A stretch of DNA of 57,621 bases from an uncultured Draconibacterium sp. (GCF_913060805.1 NZ_CAJXTC010000034.1:1-57621), one strand, 5' to 3'; counted from the first letter of the stretch, positions 9,585-18,656 are shown. The notes: generated by a model not told the origin, from the sequence alone. Made by a program: numbers and translations.

Positions 9585-11249
9585 CTAAGCGTATAAAAAG
9601 CGCTTAATCTTTCGTGTTGGCGTACGTTCAAACGGATTTGGCTGCAACACCACCTGGTTGATCCGTGAAAATTTATTTACTTCCTGGTTCACTTTCTTCA
9701 TGATCTCCTGAAGAATTTCATCCGACCGCTCAGCAATAAACTGTTGAGCTTCCTCTTTTAAGTGTTTGAAATGCTCATCAATTTCCTCGGTGTTCAAGTG
9801 GATCATCGCAACCAGTTTACCTTTTTTCTCCACTACCAGTGACTCCAATACAAAACGCATTTTGTTGATCACTGATTCAATTTCTTCCGGGTAGATATTT
9901 TCGCCGCTAGCTCCAACGATCATTGTTTTTATGCGGCCTTTAATGTGCAACAAATTGTTTTTGTCAAACATTCCACGGTCGCCGGTACGGAACCAGCCAT
10001 CTTCGGTAAACACGTCTTTTGTAATGTCCGGAGCTTTGTAATAACCTTTCATTACATTTTCGCCTAAGGCCTGAATTTCGCCCTCGCCGGTTGCAGGATC
10101 GGGATTTGCAATACGCAGCGAAACGCCTTTCATAGCAATTCCGGTTGAACCTACTTTGCGGTTTTTCCCAACTGCTCCGGCCAATAGCGGTGCGGTTTCT
10201 GTTAAACCGTAACCAATGGCGTATGGAAATCCTCCTTCAAAAAGGAAGCGTTCAACAGTTGGGTCGAGTTTTGCTCCTCCGATACCGAAAAAGCGCAATT
10301 CGCCACCAAATGTTTTATGCAATTTTTTCGCTGCAACTTTGTGCAACAATTTGCGTGTTGGTGCAAACGACGTTAAAAAGCGCATCGTTCCGCTTTTCTC
10401 GAAAGTCGGCTGAATTTTTCCTTTGTATACTTTTTCTATAATCAGCGGCACCGACAACATTATAGTTGGTTTCACCTGTTGCAATGCGGGCATTAATACC
10501 GACGCTACCGGCGGTTTACGCAGGTAATGCACCGATGCACCGTACATCATTGGCAACAAAAATCCGACTGTATTTTCGAGCGTATGCGACAATGGCAGAA
10601 TCGAGATAAAACGGTCGTCAGGAGTAATTTCCTGCAGCGTGCGGCTTTGTTGTGCTGTCCACGCAAGGTTTTTGTGCGTTAACATCACTCCTTTCGAACT
10701 TCCTGTAGTTCCCGATGTATAAATTATCGATGCCAGTTCTTCTTCCTCCACATTTACCGGCAAAAATTTCCGGGTTGTTTGTGGCACCGAAGAAGTTAGC
10801 TTCTTTAAATGATCGGCCGGAGTTTCTTTTGGAATAACCGCAAAATTATCCACCAAAATCATGTGTTCAACAATTGCTGCAACTCCCGGACTCACCGATT
10901 TATACAAACCTTCGGAAACAAAAAGTAATTTTGATTCTGAATGTTCTATAATCGTTTCAATTTCGTTCGAATGAAAATCGGGTAAAATCGGAACAGCAAC
11001 GGCACCAATCACCGAAACTGCGAAAAAGGCTTTTCCCCAATTGGGCATGTTGGCGCTTAAAATGGCCACCTTATCGCCTTTTCCAATGCCTAACTCTACT
11101 AAAAGTTCGGCCAAAAGTTCCACATCCTCTCCCATTTGCCTGTAGGTGAAATCCTCCTCACCGACAAATTTTATCGAAGTATTATTCGCAAATTTCTCCA
11201 CCGAATTGTAAAACAATGCCGGCAAAGTCAATCTTGTTTTGTCAATCAT
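9585..11249 (-). CDS. AMP-forming long-chain acyl-CoA ligase
   Basis: A 554-residue ANL-superfamily enzyme that activates a carboxylic acid, probably a fatty acid, as an acyl-adenylate and then CoA thioester. The ATP-binding loop reads Y-T-S-G-T-T-G-S-S-K-G. The adenylation motif is Y-G-L-T-E-T-A-P and the hinge region G-W-F-R-T-G-D-R-G. The chosen start (ATG at 11249) is where homology begins (M-I-D-K-T-R-L-T). A longer frame reaches 11351, but its extra 34 residues look non-coding and contain a TATTTTTG -7 box at 11299-11306. The acid substrate is not evident. It is isolated from other lipid genes. Confidence 0.88.
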   Translation of the reverse strand: MIDKTRLTLPALFYNSVEKFANNTSIKFVGEEDFTYRQMGEDVELLAELLVELGIGKGDKVAILSANMPNWGKAFFAVSVIGAVAVPILPDFHSNEIETIIEHSESKLLFVSEGLYKSVSPGVAAIVEHMILVDNFAVIPKETPADHLKKLTSSVPQTTRKFLPVNVEEEELASIIYTSGTTGSSKGVMLTHKNLAWTAQQSRTLQEITPDDRFISILPLSHTLENTVGFLLPMMYGASVHYLRKPPVASVLMPALQQVKPTIMLSVPLIIEKVYKGKIQPTFEKSGTMRFLTSFAPTRKLLHKVAAKKLHKTFGGELRFFGIGGAKLDPTVERFLFEGGFPYAIGYGLTETAPLLAGAVGKNRKVGSTGIAMKGVSLRIANPDPATGEGEIQALGENVMKGYYKAPDITKDVFTEDGWFRTGDRGMFDKNNLLHIKGRIKTMIVGASGENIYPEEIESVINKMRFVLESLVVEKKGKLVAMIHLNTEEIDEHFKHLKEEAQQFIAERSDEILQEIMKKVNQEVNKFSRINQVVLQPNPFERTPTRKIKRFLYA

Positions 11250-11298
11250 ATTTTTTCTGTCCCTCTTAAAGCAAGTCTGTCTGCTCAAATAAACGCGG

Positions 11299-11306
11299 CA
11301 AAAATA
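11299..11306 (-). promoter_or_regulatory. Putative -7 box for acyl-CoA ligase
   Basis: The minus strand reads TATTTTTG, an exact TAnnTTTG match about 50 bp upstream of the proposed ATG at 11249. This supports the shorter gene model. Confidence 0.4.
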
Positions 11307-11461
11307 GCAAAAAAACAATTGTTCTATGTGACTTCGATAACTAAGCACCAAAACACACCCTTTTGCAACATGCTGATTTAACGAATGTTGCGAAATTCAA
11401 AATGAATTATTAACGTTTTTTATGGTTTAAAACATTAGTTTTAACAGCTAAAATTCGAATT

Positions 11462-12118
11462 ATGGGGTCTAATATTCCACAAAAAGAGCTGATTTCAGCC
11501 ACGGAAAACTTTATAAAACAGCACTTTGCAGATGATAGCTCGGGGCACGACTGGTGGCATATTCACCGGGTACGAAATATGGCAGTTCACCTGGCAAAAA
11601 AGGAAGGTGGCGATCTTTTTCTGATTGAAATGGCAGCTTTGCTTCACGATCTCGACGACTGGAAACTGAGCGACGGAGAAAACACTTCGAAAACAAAAAG
11701 CTGGCTAAATCAGATTGGCCTTGCGAAAAATGACATCGAAAAGATTGAAGAAATCATTGAGCAGGTATCGTTTAAAGGAGCCGGCGTAGAAACAAAAGCG
11801 GTTAGTCTTGAGGCTCAAATCGTTCAGGATGCCGACCGGCTGGATGCCATTGGCGCCATCGGAATTGCACGAACATTCGCTTACGGAGGCAACAAAGGGC
11901 GTTTGCTCCATCATCCGGACATCGAACCACAACTTCACAACAGTTTTGAAGAGTATAAAAAAACCACAGCGCCAACCATCAATCATTTCTACGAAAAATT
12001 GCTGTTGCTGAAAGACCGTATGAATACGAAAGTCGCGCAGGAAATTGCTGAAGAACGCCATCGTTTTATGGAGGATTTTCTGGCGCAGTTTTTTTTCGAA
12101 TGGGACTGTAAAAAATAA
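11462..12118 (+). CDS. HD-domain phosphohydrolase (YedJ/YpgQ-like)
   Basis: A 218-residue cytoplasmic metal-dependent phosphohydrolase. Metal ligands of the HD fold are visible: His33 in H-D-W-W-H-I-H-R-V, the doublet His62-Asp63 in L-L-H-D-L-D-D, and a third Asp in Q-D-A-D-R-L-D-A-I-G. The motif A-D-R-L-D-A-I-G-A-I-G-I-A-R-T-F is characteristic of the YedJ/YpgQ subgroup, reported to act on nucleotides or related phosphates. The natural substrate is not certain. A VOC gene follows 63 bp downstream on the same strand. Confidence 0.88.
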   Translation: MGSNIPQKELISATENFIKQHFADDSSGHDWWHIHRVRNMAVHLAKKEGGDLFLIEMAALLHDLDDWKLSDGENTSKTKSWLNQIGLAKNDIEKIEEIIEQVSFKGAGVETKAVSLEAQIVQDADRLDAIGAIGIARTFAYGGNKGRLLHHPDIEPQLHNSFEEYKKTTAPTINHFYEKLLLLKDRMNTKVAQEIAEERHRFMEDFLAQFFFEWDCKK

Positions 12119-12181
12119 CCGTAGCTATTGTTTTTTAACCGTTTGCTTTCGTAAATTTATGAAGCCTAAAAACAATTATGT

Positions 12182-12571
12182 ATGAAAGTAGAACATCTTG
12201 CCATCTGGACTTATAACCTCGAAGGAATGCGCAGTTTTTACATGCATTATTTCGATGCTTCGTCGGGCGACGTTTACCACAACCACAGCCGCGAATACCG
12301 TTCTTATTTTCTGTCGTTTAATGGCGATTGCCGCATTGAATTGATGGAAATGCCGGGTATTCCGAAATCGAAAGATAATCCGCTAAAACAGTTTACCGGC
12401 CTTATTCATTTTGCCATAAAAGTGGGTTCAAGAAACAGCGTAAATGAGCTGACCGAAACCCTTCGGAAGGATGGATATAAAATAATCAGTGAGCCGCGTT
12501 CGACCGGTGACGGGTATTACGAAAGTATAATTTTGGATCCGGACGGTAACCGCGTGGAAATTATGGCGTAA
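12182..12571 (+). CDS. VOC (glyoxalase/bleomycin resistance) family protein
   Basis: A 129-residue single-domain vicinal-oxygen-chelate protein with two beta-alpha-beta-beta-beta modules. Candidate metal ligands are His5, Glu53 or Glu56, His76 and Glu126, in H-L-A-I-W-T, R-I-E-L-M-E, L-I-H-F-A-I and N-R-V-E-I-M-A. The full set suggests an active metalloenzyme of the lactoylglutathione-lyase-like type. The substrate is not predictable. The start ATG at 12182 has no alternative in frame nearby. Confidence 0.85.
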   Translation: MKVEHLAIWTYNLEGMRSFYMHYFDASSGDVYHNHSREYRSYFLSFNGDCRIELMEMPGIPKSKDNPLKQFTGLIHFAIKVGSRNSVNELTETLRKDGYKIISEPRSTGDGYYESIILDPDGNRVEIMA

Positions 12572-12574
12572 AAA

Positions 12575-12612
12575 AGTTGCTCGCAGATATCGCAGAGTTG
12601 CGCAAATGATTT
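12575..12612. repeat. Dispersed repeat, module B copy
   Basis: TTGCTCGCAGAT...CGCAGAG...CGCAAATGATTTT matches module B at 3416-3453. It lies directly after the VOC stop codon. Confidence 0.5.
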
Positions 12613-12652
12613 TACTGTATTTCGATTAAAAAACAAAACTCGATAAATATTA

Positions 12653-12988
12653 TCAATCCAGTTCATCACCACACTGCCAAATCAGAATCGGGCGGTGTTT
12701 GTTGGCATCAAAATCAGCAGGATCGACTGTAACGCCCCACTCAACAAGTGTTCCATCGTAGTGGTACACTTCGCAATTGGAGCACGACCAGTAATCGCAG
12801 TACAGGTGATAGAAATATTCTTCGTTGTAAGTCCAGCGCTGCACCCGGCAACCGTAACAACTGTCTGAGTTTTCCAACTCAACCAGACGTGGTTTTATCC
12901 AGTTGGGTACAATTATTGGCTCCGGCTCACGGTCTTCGCAGGCCAGCAAGGCAACAACAAAAAGTGCTATGTAGAAAAGTTTTCGCAT
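12653..12988 (-). CDS. Small Cys-rich lipoprotein, function unknown
   Basis: A 111-residue predicted lipoprotein: a short hydrophobic signal with lipobox L-L-A-C (Cys17), then a 95-residue domain. That domain has seven further cysteines, including C-Y-G-C and the C-D-Y-W-S-C-S-N-C cluster, and many aromatic residues. The pattern suggests disulphides or a metal site in the periplasm or on the surface. I do not recognise the family. It is the last minus-strand gene after the assembly-system locus, 57 bp behind the preceding gene. It could belong to that transcript or be independent. Confidence 0.65.
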   Translation of the reverse strand: MRKLFYIALFVVALLACEDREPEPIIVPNWIKPRLVELENSDSCYGCRVQRWTYNEEYFYHLYCDYWSCSNCEVYHYDGTLVEWGVTVDPADFDANKHRPILIWQCGDELD

Positions 12989-13045
12989 GTGATCGGTACT
13001 TTTTTCACGTCCGTTTTAAGGAAGAACGTTTTTCATCCAATAAAG

Positions 13046-13540
13046 TTAATCATCGTAAATGGTAAAAACCACATCGGCTTCAAATTCGTTGGCTCCCAAC
13101 GACAACGACAGTTCATTGATTCGAAAGTCCAGCGGGATGTTTGAGATCAATCCCATTCCCCGGAAAAAATAAGTAGGATTGTCTTTTATTTCCGCAAAAG
13201 TTGATCCGTCGTGAACGTTGCCGCCGCCCTTTTTATTTAGCTTATCGCCATCGCCCTGGCGCCTAACTTCCAGCTTAATATCATCGGCCCACTCTACATT
13301 TGTTTTATGCACATAAATGCGCCATTTTTCATTTTTTTGCTCCCAATAATTCAGCGATTCAACGGAAAGCTGAACACCCGAATTGGCAGTAATTACGGCT
13401 TCAATATCTTCGCCGGGATCGCTGACATTTATCTGCACCTCGTTAAAAGTTACCATGCCTGTTAACGACAACTGCAATCCCTGGGCACGACTGCCGAGAG
13501 CGAAAAAACATAGCAATATAAAAAAGGTATATCGTTTCAT
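13046..13540 (-). CDS. Secreted beta-rich protein, divergent member of the subunit-like family
   Basis: A 164-residue protein with a cleavable signal peptide ending near A-L-G-S-R-A-Q. The mature part is predicted beta-rich. It ends A-D-V-V-F-T-I-Y-D-D, recalling the Y-T-(L/I)-T-D ends of its three larger neighbours. It lacks their W-x-N-Y-S and G-S-x-Y-T-G blocks, so relatedness is a weak inference. It starts one base after the stop codon of the gene at 13542, so the two are tightly coupled. It may be a minor or adaptor subunit of the neighbouring barrel/chaperone system. Confidence 0.7.
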   Translation of the reverse strand: MKRYTFFILLCFFALGSRAQGLQLSLTGMVTFNEVQINVSDPGEDIEAVITANSGVQLSVESLNYWEQKNEKWRIYVHKTNVEWADDIKLEVRRQGDGDKLNKKGGGNVHDGSTFAEIKDNPTYFFRGMGLISNIPLDFRINELSLSLGANEFEADVVFTIYDD

Positions 13541-13541
13541 A

Positions 13542-14105
13542 TTAGTTGTCGGTTAAGGTATACATAATGGTAAAATCGTGTGCTCCGCTTGCCGACACCT
13601 TCTCCATCTGGCTGATATCGATCTCGAAATTTAGTTGGTGCCCATTACCAATTCCATTGCCCGTGTAAGCACTTCCAATACCGGTTATTATTGGCCGGGG
13701 ATCGCTCCCAACCTTCACTTTTCCAACCGACGCTCCGGTTTTTCCTTCTCCGTTTCCCGAATAATCGGTGGCTTGAATGTACAATTCCAAACCTTCGGGC
13801 AGTGTTCCTCCCGAAATTTGAGCAACAATTGAACGATCGGGACTGAATTTACCCAATGCTGATGAATAATTGATCCAGAATTCCTGCGATGTTAACTGAC
13901 GAACTACCGGCGATCCTCCTGATTCGGCTGACGGAGAAAGTTCGAATTCGATCGTTCCGTTTCCAATGTATTCAACATCCATTAAAGCCACTTCGGGAAG
14001 CGAAAATCCAATATGAACAGTTTCCTCATCAAGCTGGGCACTGGCCTGTTGACACAGCACCAGACTCATTAACAAAGTCGCCAATATGGTAGTTATAATC
14101 TTCAT
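13542..14105 (-). CDS. Secreted subunit-like paralogue C of the barrel/chaperone locus
   Basis: A 187-residue secreted protein. The start is placed at 14105 (M-K-I-I-T-T), where a proper signal peptide begins. The longer frame to 14168 adds 21 residues with no signal character and overlaps the upstream gene. Shared blocks with the proteins at 17973 and 18657 are F-W-I-N-Y-S-S, I-G-S-A-Y-T-G-N-G...N-G-H-Q-L-N, and the C-terminus Y-T-L-T-D-N. The final block resembles the W-T-L-T-D-A-P end of Gram-positive WxL domains. No lipobox and no T9SS sorting domain are present. It lies 10 bp downstream of the barrel gene in one operon. A role as an assembled surface or fibre subunit is inference. Confidence 0.75.
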   Translation of the reverse strand: MKIITTILATLLMSLVLCQQASAQLDEETVHIGFSLPEVALMDVEYIGNGTIEFELSPSAESGGSPVVRQLTSQEFWINYSSALGKFSPDRSIVAQISGGTLPEGLELYIQATDYSGNGEGKTGASVGKVKVGSDPRPIITGIGSAYTGNGIGNGHQLNFEIDISQMEKVSASGAHDFTIMYTLTDN

Positions 14106-14115
14106 TTCTCCTGTC

Positions 14116-17100
14116 CTACTTTTGGTACTGGTACAAGTTAAAAACCTGCCCCTTATCAAATACAACAATAAACAAATTATTGAATTTAAGCTTTAAGCGT
14201 TCATACTCTTTTTTCGCTGTTTCTTCATCCGGATAGCGCCCGATATAATATTTGTGTAAGTTATCAATTTGTTTCTCGAAATAAAACTGCTCATCCTGAA
14301 AAAACGGATCTCCCTCAGGAATCTTCCGGCTAAATGCCCCAACCTGAACACTATAGAACGTTTCCGCCGTTGAAACTTCAGTTTCTTTCTTTTTCGTAGT
14401 GGACTTTAGCTTTAATCCCAAACCACTTTTAAGCGTTGTATTTCCTGCCGGTTTAAAAATAATATTGTTCTTTTTGGTTGGCAGTACAATATCCAATTCT
14501 TTAATTTCCCCTTCGGTAAGCGAAAACTTGTATTCCGACTGGTCGATTTTATACCCGCCCGGAATTGAATTGGCGTAAATCTTAAAAGTAAACTCACCTG
14601 GTTTTAACAACGGAAATGCAAACGATCCATCTTTTTCGGTTGTTATCCGGTATTCATCCAACGCCGATTTTGCCTCGATAATGATATTCGCCGGAGTGGC
14701 ATTCTCATCTGCTGCAGCCTTTAACTTTGCTTCCTCCAACACAATTTTCCCCTTCAGCACGGCACCTTTTAAAATTCGCACATCGATCGTTGACACCTGA
14801 TCTTCAAAAACATTTACCTCAACCGGATTGGGAATATTCGTTAATTCATCGAGCTGAAAATTACTTTCATCAAACGAAACCAGATGCGTTCCGGGGCGCA
14901 CCAAATCGAATGAATAATCGCCGTTTTTTTCGGTAACCGTTGTTTGATTTAACAGCCTCACCCAAACACCCTCAACCGGCTCGCCCTGCTCGTTGCTTAC
15001 CTTTCCACTGATAACACCGGCTTTTATTACCTGCTTTAACGGCACACCGAATTTATAGGCATACGTGGCCGAAAGGGTAAACTCGGCCTCTTCCAGCTCG
15101 GTTTTAAAAATGGTGTAAAAACTGCGCAGCGAAATACTGTGACTTTTCAGGAAATTATAATTCAGGCTCAGCTGCATCAGGTTACGGTTTTTATAATAAT
15201 CGTCGATATCATAGGCATTTTGCACGTAAAAATTGGCATTGAAATTATCTGATATCTGACTTGATGCAGACAAACCCGCTGTGAGATTTTGCTGCTTCCC
15301 CGACACAAATTCGTTGATATTCGACCAGGTTCCAAAAGCGCTGATGTAATGCCGCGAATTGATTTTGATAGTAAAATCACCTGTTCCACGGAAACTGTTT
15401 TGTTCATTCTCGCCGGGATCGAGTAAAAAGTTGGTTGTTTTTCCGGCCTCCCCGGTTAAACTGTACCTGAACCAACGGTATTTCTGGCTGAAACGAATAT
15501 TTGCTGAGCGAGTTTTATAATGAAATTTGTTAAAACTCAGGCGGTCTTTTCGCTCGTACTGCCGCACAAAAAGTTTCAAATTGCTCTGCAAGCCTACTTT
15601 GTAATCAACACTTCCCTGGTACGATTCAGTAATCGGTGCCGTTGCAAAGAAAGTGTCGAGCTGCGCATTCATAAAATCGCGCCGGGCGTAAACACTTAAA
15701 TTCAATTTCTTGCTCACCCGGGCCGAAACATTGGCCGAATAAAACTTTGAGTTATTGTAATAACCCGGATAATTCTTCCCGGCATTGTAGTAGTTTCCGG
15801 AAACATTAAACACCGAAAACTGCGAGTTGATATTCAGCCGGTAAGCATTGTCGGCATCATTATTAAAATAACCGCGCGAAAGTTCCAGTTCAACATCAGT
15901 ACCTTTAAACGGCGAAAACTCCGACATCAAACTCACCAACTGCGCCCGATCGTCGCTAACCGCAAATTGTTTCGAGATATAATACGCCTCAACTTTATTA
16001 TCCTCATTAAAATGATAACCCAGCACACCAGCCATTTCATCCTTTATCTCTTCAAAAAATCGCGGATCGACATAGGTAAATCCTAACTCCAAACCACTAT
16101 TTAGCCGCACCCTGCTTTCAACTCCCATTCCGTATCGGGAAGACTCAGTTAACGGCGTGAACATATAATTCTTCTGCCCCCCGAAAAGCATAAAATTCGG
16201 ATTTTGGTACATCACATAATACTGGTCGTACAACCCGAGGTAGCTCAAATCGTTACTGCTTGGGCCGCGCGCCAGAAACTCCAGCTGATGTTTCCCTGAT
16301 TCATCCAAAGCTCCCTGGCCCTGAACCTGCAGCTGGTAAGTCGACTCATATTTTTCGTCCCTGTTAACTGCCAAATAAGTTCCCGATACCGAAACCGGAA
16401 ACCGAAGAAACAGGTCCTTTTTCATGTTCTTCGACGGGAACACCTGCGACCAATTATTAACGCTTTGCAACACGCGATTTCCGGCATTTACCCGAATGGT
16501 ATAATATTCCCGCTCGCTATTGATCAATTCTTCAGAAGTGGATTTTACAACCGTTATGGTTTTCGACTCGCCAACTTTAAGGCGAACTTCTGCCCCGCCT
16601 TCCACCTCGCAATTCTGGGTTTCTATAAAAAAGCTTTTATCGGTATTCCCCAGGTTTTGCAACAAATAGCTGGCGCGAATTTCTTCGCCGGCATAAACAT
16701 AGTCGGGTTTGTCCAGTTTTTGGACATCTATTTTTTCGACCTCCAAAACCTGCACTTTTACGGAATCTCGTTGCAGAACATCTCCGTTTTCTGCCGAGAT
16801 AAATTCTGCCCGAACCGTATAATTTCCCACGGCATAAGTTTCGGGAATTTGCAACGAAAGAATAAGAAATTTTTTTTCAGATGGTTTTAGCTGAATAGTA
16901 CTGGTTTGGGTCACCAGTTTCCACCCGTCAGGCAAAGTATAATCAGGTGTCGTTTGCAGCTCACTTTCCGAATTGTTCTGAATAAAAAAGGCCAGATTAC
17001 AAACTTTCCCCGGCTCGGATTGGGCTTGTTTTTTTACGAAAGTTGTTTGTACAATTTGCTGCGCCAGCAACTCAAGAGGCAAAGTCAGAAATAATAAAAA

Positions 17101-17124
17101 GATCAGCTTTGTCCCCAAGCGCAT
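14116..17124 (-). CDS. Usher-like outer-membrane barrel with Ig-like and SPOR domains
   Basis: A 1002-residue exported protein. After the signal peptide come two Ig-like, NEW3-type beta domains (about 30-125 and 135-235). A long run of alternating amphipathic strands (about 240-700) reads as an outer-membrane barrel. Two carboxypeptidase-regulatory-like Ig domains follow (about 701-785 with G-K-V-S-N-E-Q-G-E-P-V-E-G, and 786-885), then a Lys-rich linker. A C-terminal SPOR domain (about 923-1002, F-Y-S-V-Q-V-G-A-F and Y-Y-I-G-R-Y-P) should bind peptidoglycan, placing the C-terminus in the periplasm. N-domain, barrel and two C-terminal Ig domains mirror the layout of chaperone-usher ushers, without recognisable usher sequence. 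It sits 2 bp after the chaperone-like gene. The transport role is inferred. Confidence 0.8.
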   Translation of the reverse strand: MRLGTKLIFLLFLTLPLELLAQQIVQTTFVKKQAQSEPGKVCNLAFFIQNNSESELQTTPDYTLPDGWKLVTQTSTIQLKPSEKKFLILSLQIPETYAVGNYTVRAEFISAENGDVLQRDSVKVQVLEVEKIDVQKLDKPDYVYAGEEIRASYLLQNLGNTDKSFFIETQNCEVEGGAEVRLKVGESKTITVVKSTSEELINSEREYYTIRVNAGNRVLQSVNNWSQVFPSKNMKKDLFLRFPVSVSGTYLAVNRDEKYESTYQLQVQGQGALDESGKHQLEFLARGPSSNDLSYLGLYDQYYVMYQNPNFMLFGGQKNYMFTPLTESSRYGMGVESRVRLNSGLELGFTYVDPRFFEEIKDEMAGVLGYHFNEDNKVEAYYISKQFAVSDDRAQLVSLMSEFSPFKGTDVELELSRGYFNNDADNAYRLNINSQFSVFNVSGNYYNAGKNYPGYYNNSKFYSANVSARVSKKLNLSVYARRDFMNAQLDTFFATAPITESYQGSVDYKVGLQSNLKLFVRQYERKDRLSFNKFHYKTRSANIRFSQKYRWFRYSLTGEAGKTTNFLLDPGENEQNSFRGTGDFTIKINSRHYISAFGTWSNINEFVSGKQQNLTAGLSASSQISDNFNANFYVQNAYDIDDYYKNRNLMQLSLNYNFLKSHSISLRSFYTIFKTELEEAEFTLSATYAYKFGVPLKQVIKAGVISGKVSNEQGEPVEGVWVRLLNQTTVTEKNGDYSFDLVRPGTHLVSFDESNFQLDELTNIPNPVEVNVFEDQVSTIDVRILKGAVLKGKIVLEEAKLKAAADENATPANIIIEAKSALDEYRITTEKDGSFAFPLLKPGEFTFKIYANSIPGGYKIDQSEYKFSLTEGEIKELDIVLPTKKNNIIFKPAGNTTLKSGLGLKLKSTTKKKETEVSTAETFYSVQVGAFSRKIPEGDPFFQDEQFYFEKQIDNLHKYYIGRYPDEETAKKEYERLKLKFNNLFIVVFDKGQVFNLYQYQK

Positions 17125-17126
17125 AA

Positions 17127-17930
17127 TTATAGCTCTAGTGTTAAGTTTGTTCCAAAGATGTTATCCTCATCACAATCAGCGATCAGTACTGCAGCATATT
17201 CGCCGGGTTTTACTCCTTCCAGCGGCAACGACAACAAAACAGAAGTAGTTGGATAAGTTTTTCGGCGTTCTGCTTTAAAAACGCCTATCGATTCTCCTTC
17301 AGCGTTAAATAACTCAAGATTTAGTTCCGGTTTTAAAATTCGTTCGCCGGTATTTTCGATGGCCACATTTAACACCTGTGTTTCATTCTCATTGGAGGTA
17401 AGTTCCATCCCCAAAAACTGGAGATCGCGCTTCCCTGTATTTCCAATATTGGTAATTACCTGCACAGCATAACGAATGGCGGTATGAATTTTTACACCCG
17501 ATGATGCAGCTGTATCTTCCGGTTGTATTCCTTCCACCATAATCACGCTCCAGTAAGTTCCTTTCAGTGTGTCATCGGCCGGAACGCTCACTTCGAAATC
17601 GATCATTGCAGTTTCGTTGGGTTGCAGCGTAAGCAAAGTCGGACTGTATTTTATCCAGGCTGCATTCGATCGTGCCAGCGTGCCGGCTTCATCGTGGCGG
17701 CTTTCGCCCGAAAATGCATACCAGTAATCGCGTTGATACACTTTTACACTTTGCGGCTCGGTTCCAGCATTCTGCACCTGAATAGCTCCCCGGTATCCTT
17801 CTCCGGCCTCCGCTATGTTTTCGTGTGTTAAGCCGTTAAGCACAACGATATTCGCATAACTTCGATTCGAAAAAATGCTTGTAATAAATAATAATGGTAT
17901 AAAAAAGAGGAAAAACCTTTTCACTGACAT
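17127..17930 (-). CDS. Periplasmic two-Ig-domain chaperone-like protein (DUF916/PapD-like)
   Basis: A 267-residue exported protein with a signal peptide and no lipobox. The first domain (about 30-160) has Q-V-Q-N-A-G, W-I-K-Y-S-P, L-Q-P-N-E-T and L-K-G-T-Y-W-S-V-I-M, the spacing seen in PapD-type pilus chaperones. The same features occur in DUF916 proteins, the partners of WxL proteins in Gram-positive bacteria. A second Ig-like domain (about 170-267) has I-E-N-T-G and G-E-Y-A-A-V-L. The gene order subunit-like, chaperone-like, barrel, subunit-like strongly suggests it handles the small secreted proteins. Which of the two families it belongs to cannot be settled by eye. Confidence 0.75.
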   Translation of the reverse strand: MSVKRFFLFFIPLLFITSIFSNRSYANIVVLNGLTHENIAEAGEGYRGAIQVQNAGTEPQSVKVYQRDYWYAFSGESRHDEAGTLARSNAAWIKYSPTLLTLQPNETAMIDFEVSVPADDTLKGTYWSVIMVEGIQPEDTAASSGVKIHTAIRYAVQVITNIGNTGKRDLQFLGMELTSNENETQVLNVAIENTGERILKPELNLELFNAEGESIGVFKAERRKTYPTTSVLLSLPLEGVKPGEYAAVLIADCDEDNIFGTNLTLEL

Positions 17931-17972
17931 ATTAGCTGCTTATAAGTTTCGGCTAAAAATACTAATGAAAAA

Positions 17973-18536
17973 CTAATTGTCGTCGGTTAATGTGTACAAT
18001 ATTTGCAGGGAAGTTTCCGACTGCTTCAATTTGGCGTACTGATCAGCTTCATCATCCAGCTCAATTTTATAGCTCAGCAAGTGGCCATTTTGAGCTCCGC
18101 GCCCGGTATAGCAACTCCCGATATTCGAGATTACATCAACCGAACCATTCCTGAGCGACACCCACGATAACGACTCGCCTAATTTTCCTTTTCCGTCTCC
18201 TCTACTTTCCGAAGCTTTAACTTTCAGAGTCATTCCTTGCGGTATCTCGCCGACAACCGTTGCTGTAACTTTTCGTTTATGGTTTTCTCTTACAATCGAA
18301 GAATAGTTAACCCAGATTCCCGACTGCTCTTCTTTGTTTGTTTTGATTTGCTGACCGGCAGTATTTGGCGGTGTAGCATGAAGATTTAAATCGGAACTAT
18401 TTTCCGCTTGCAAAGCCAACAGTGCCACCTCCGGAACGTCAATCCCAAGATTATGGCTGGTACTTTCCTGCGCACCCGCAGCCAATGAAAACAGCGCCAG
18501 AAAAAGAAAACATGATATTGCGTCCAACAACTTCAT
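17973..18536 (-). CDS. Secreted subunit-like paralogue B
   Basis: A 187-residue secreted protein with a signal peptide ending near A-G-A-Q. Diagnostic blocks are I-W-V-N-Y-S-S, I-G-S-C-Y-T-G-R-G...N-G-H-L-L-S-Y, and the C-terminal L-Y-T-L-T-D-D-N. The N-terminal strand after the signal (G-I-D-V-P-E-V-A-L-L) closely matches paralogue C (G-F-S-L-P-E-V-A-L-M). It lies 42 bp upstream of the chaperone-like gene and 120 bp downstream of paralogue A, with a terminator-like hairpin between A and B. Function is unknown. It is proposed as a minor subunit or cell-surface anchor in the same system. Confidence 0.75.
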   Translation of the reverse strand: MKLLDAISCFLFLALFSLAAGAQESTSHNLGIDVPEVALLALQAENSSDLNLHATPPNTAGQQIKTNKEEQSGIWVNYSSIVRENHKRKVTATVVGEIPQGMTLKVKASESRGDGKGKLGESLSWVSLRNGSVDVISNIGSCYTGRGAQNGHLLSYKIELDDEADQYAKLKQSETSLQILYTLTDDN

Positions 18537-18590
18537 GCATTAAATCTACGGCGAAATCTGCGAAAAAGAAATAGCTGAGCAAAAAATCAG

Positions 18591-18626
18591 CAAAAAAGAA
18601 CGGGCCAATCAGTAGATTGACCCGTT
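18591..18626 (-). terminator. Terminator or attenuator between paralogues A and B
   Basis: AACGGGCCAATC (18599-18610) pairs with GATTGACCCGTT (18615-18626), with one mismatch and a 4-nt loop. On the minus strand it runs into TTCTTTTTT. It follows the paralogue A stop by about 30 bp, so A could be expressed much more strongly than the genes behind it. Confidence 0.75.
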
Positions 18627-18656
18627 CGCCCCTTATTGTTTATCTCTGTCCCTTTA

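Noticed and set aside
9585-11351. Long form of the acyl-CoA ligase starting at 11351
   Set aside because: The 34 extra residues lack family similarity and include a -7 box. Homology begins at the ATG at 11249.
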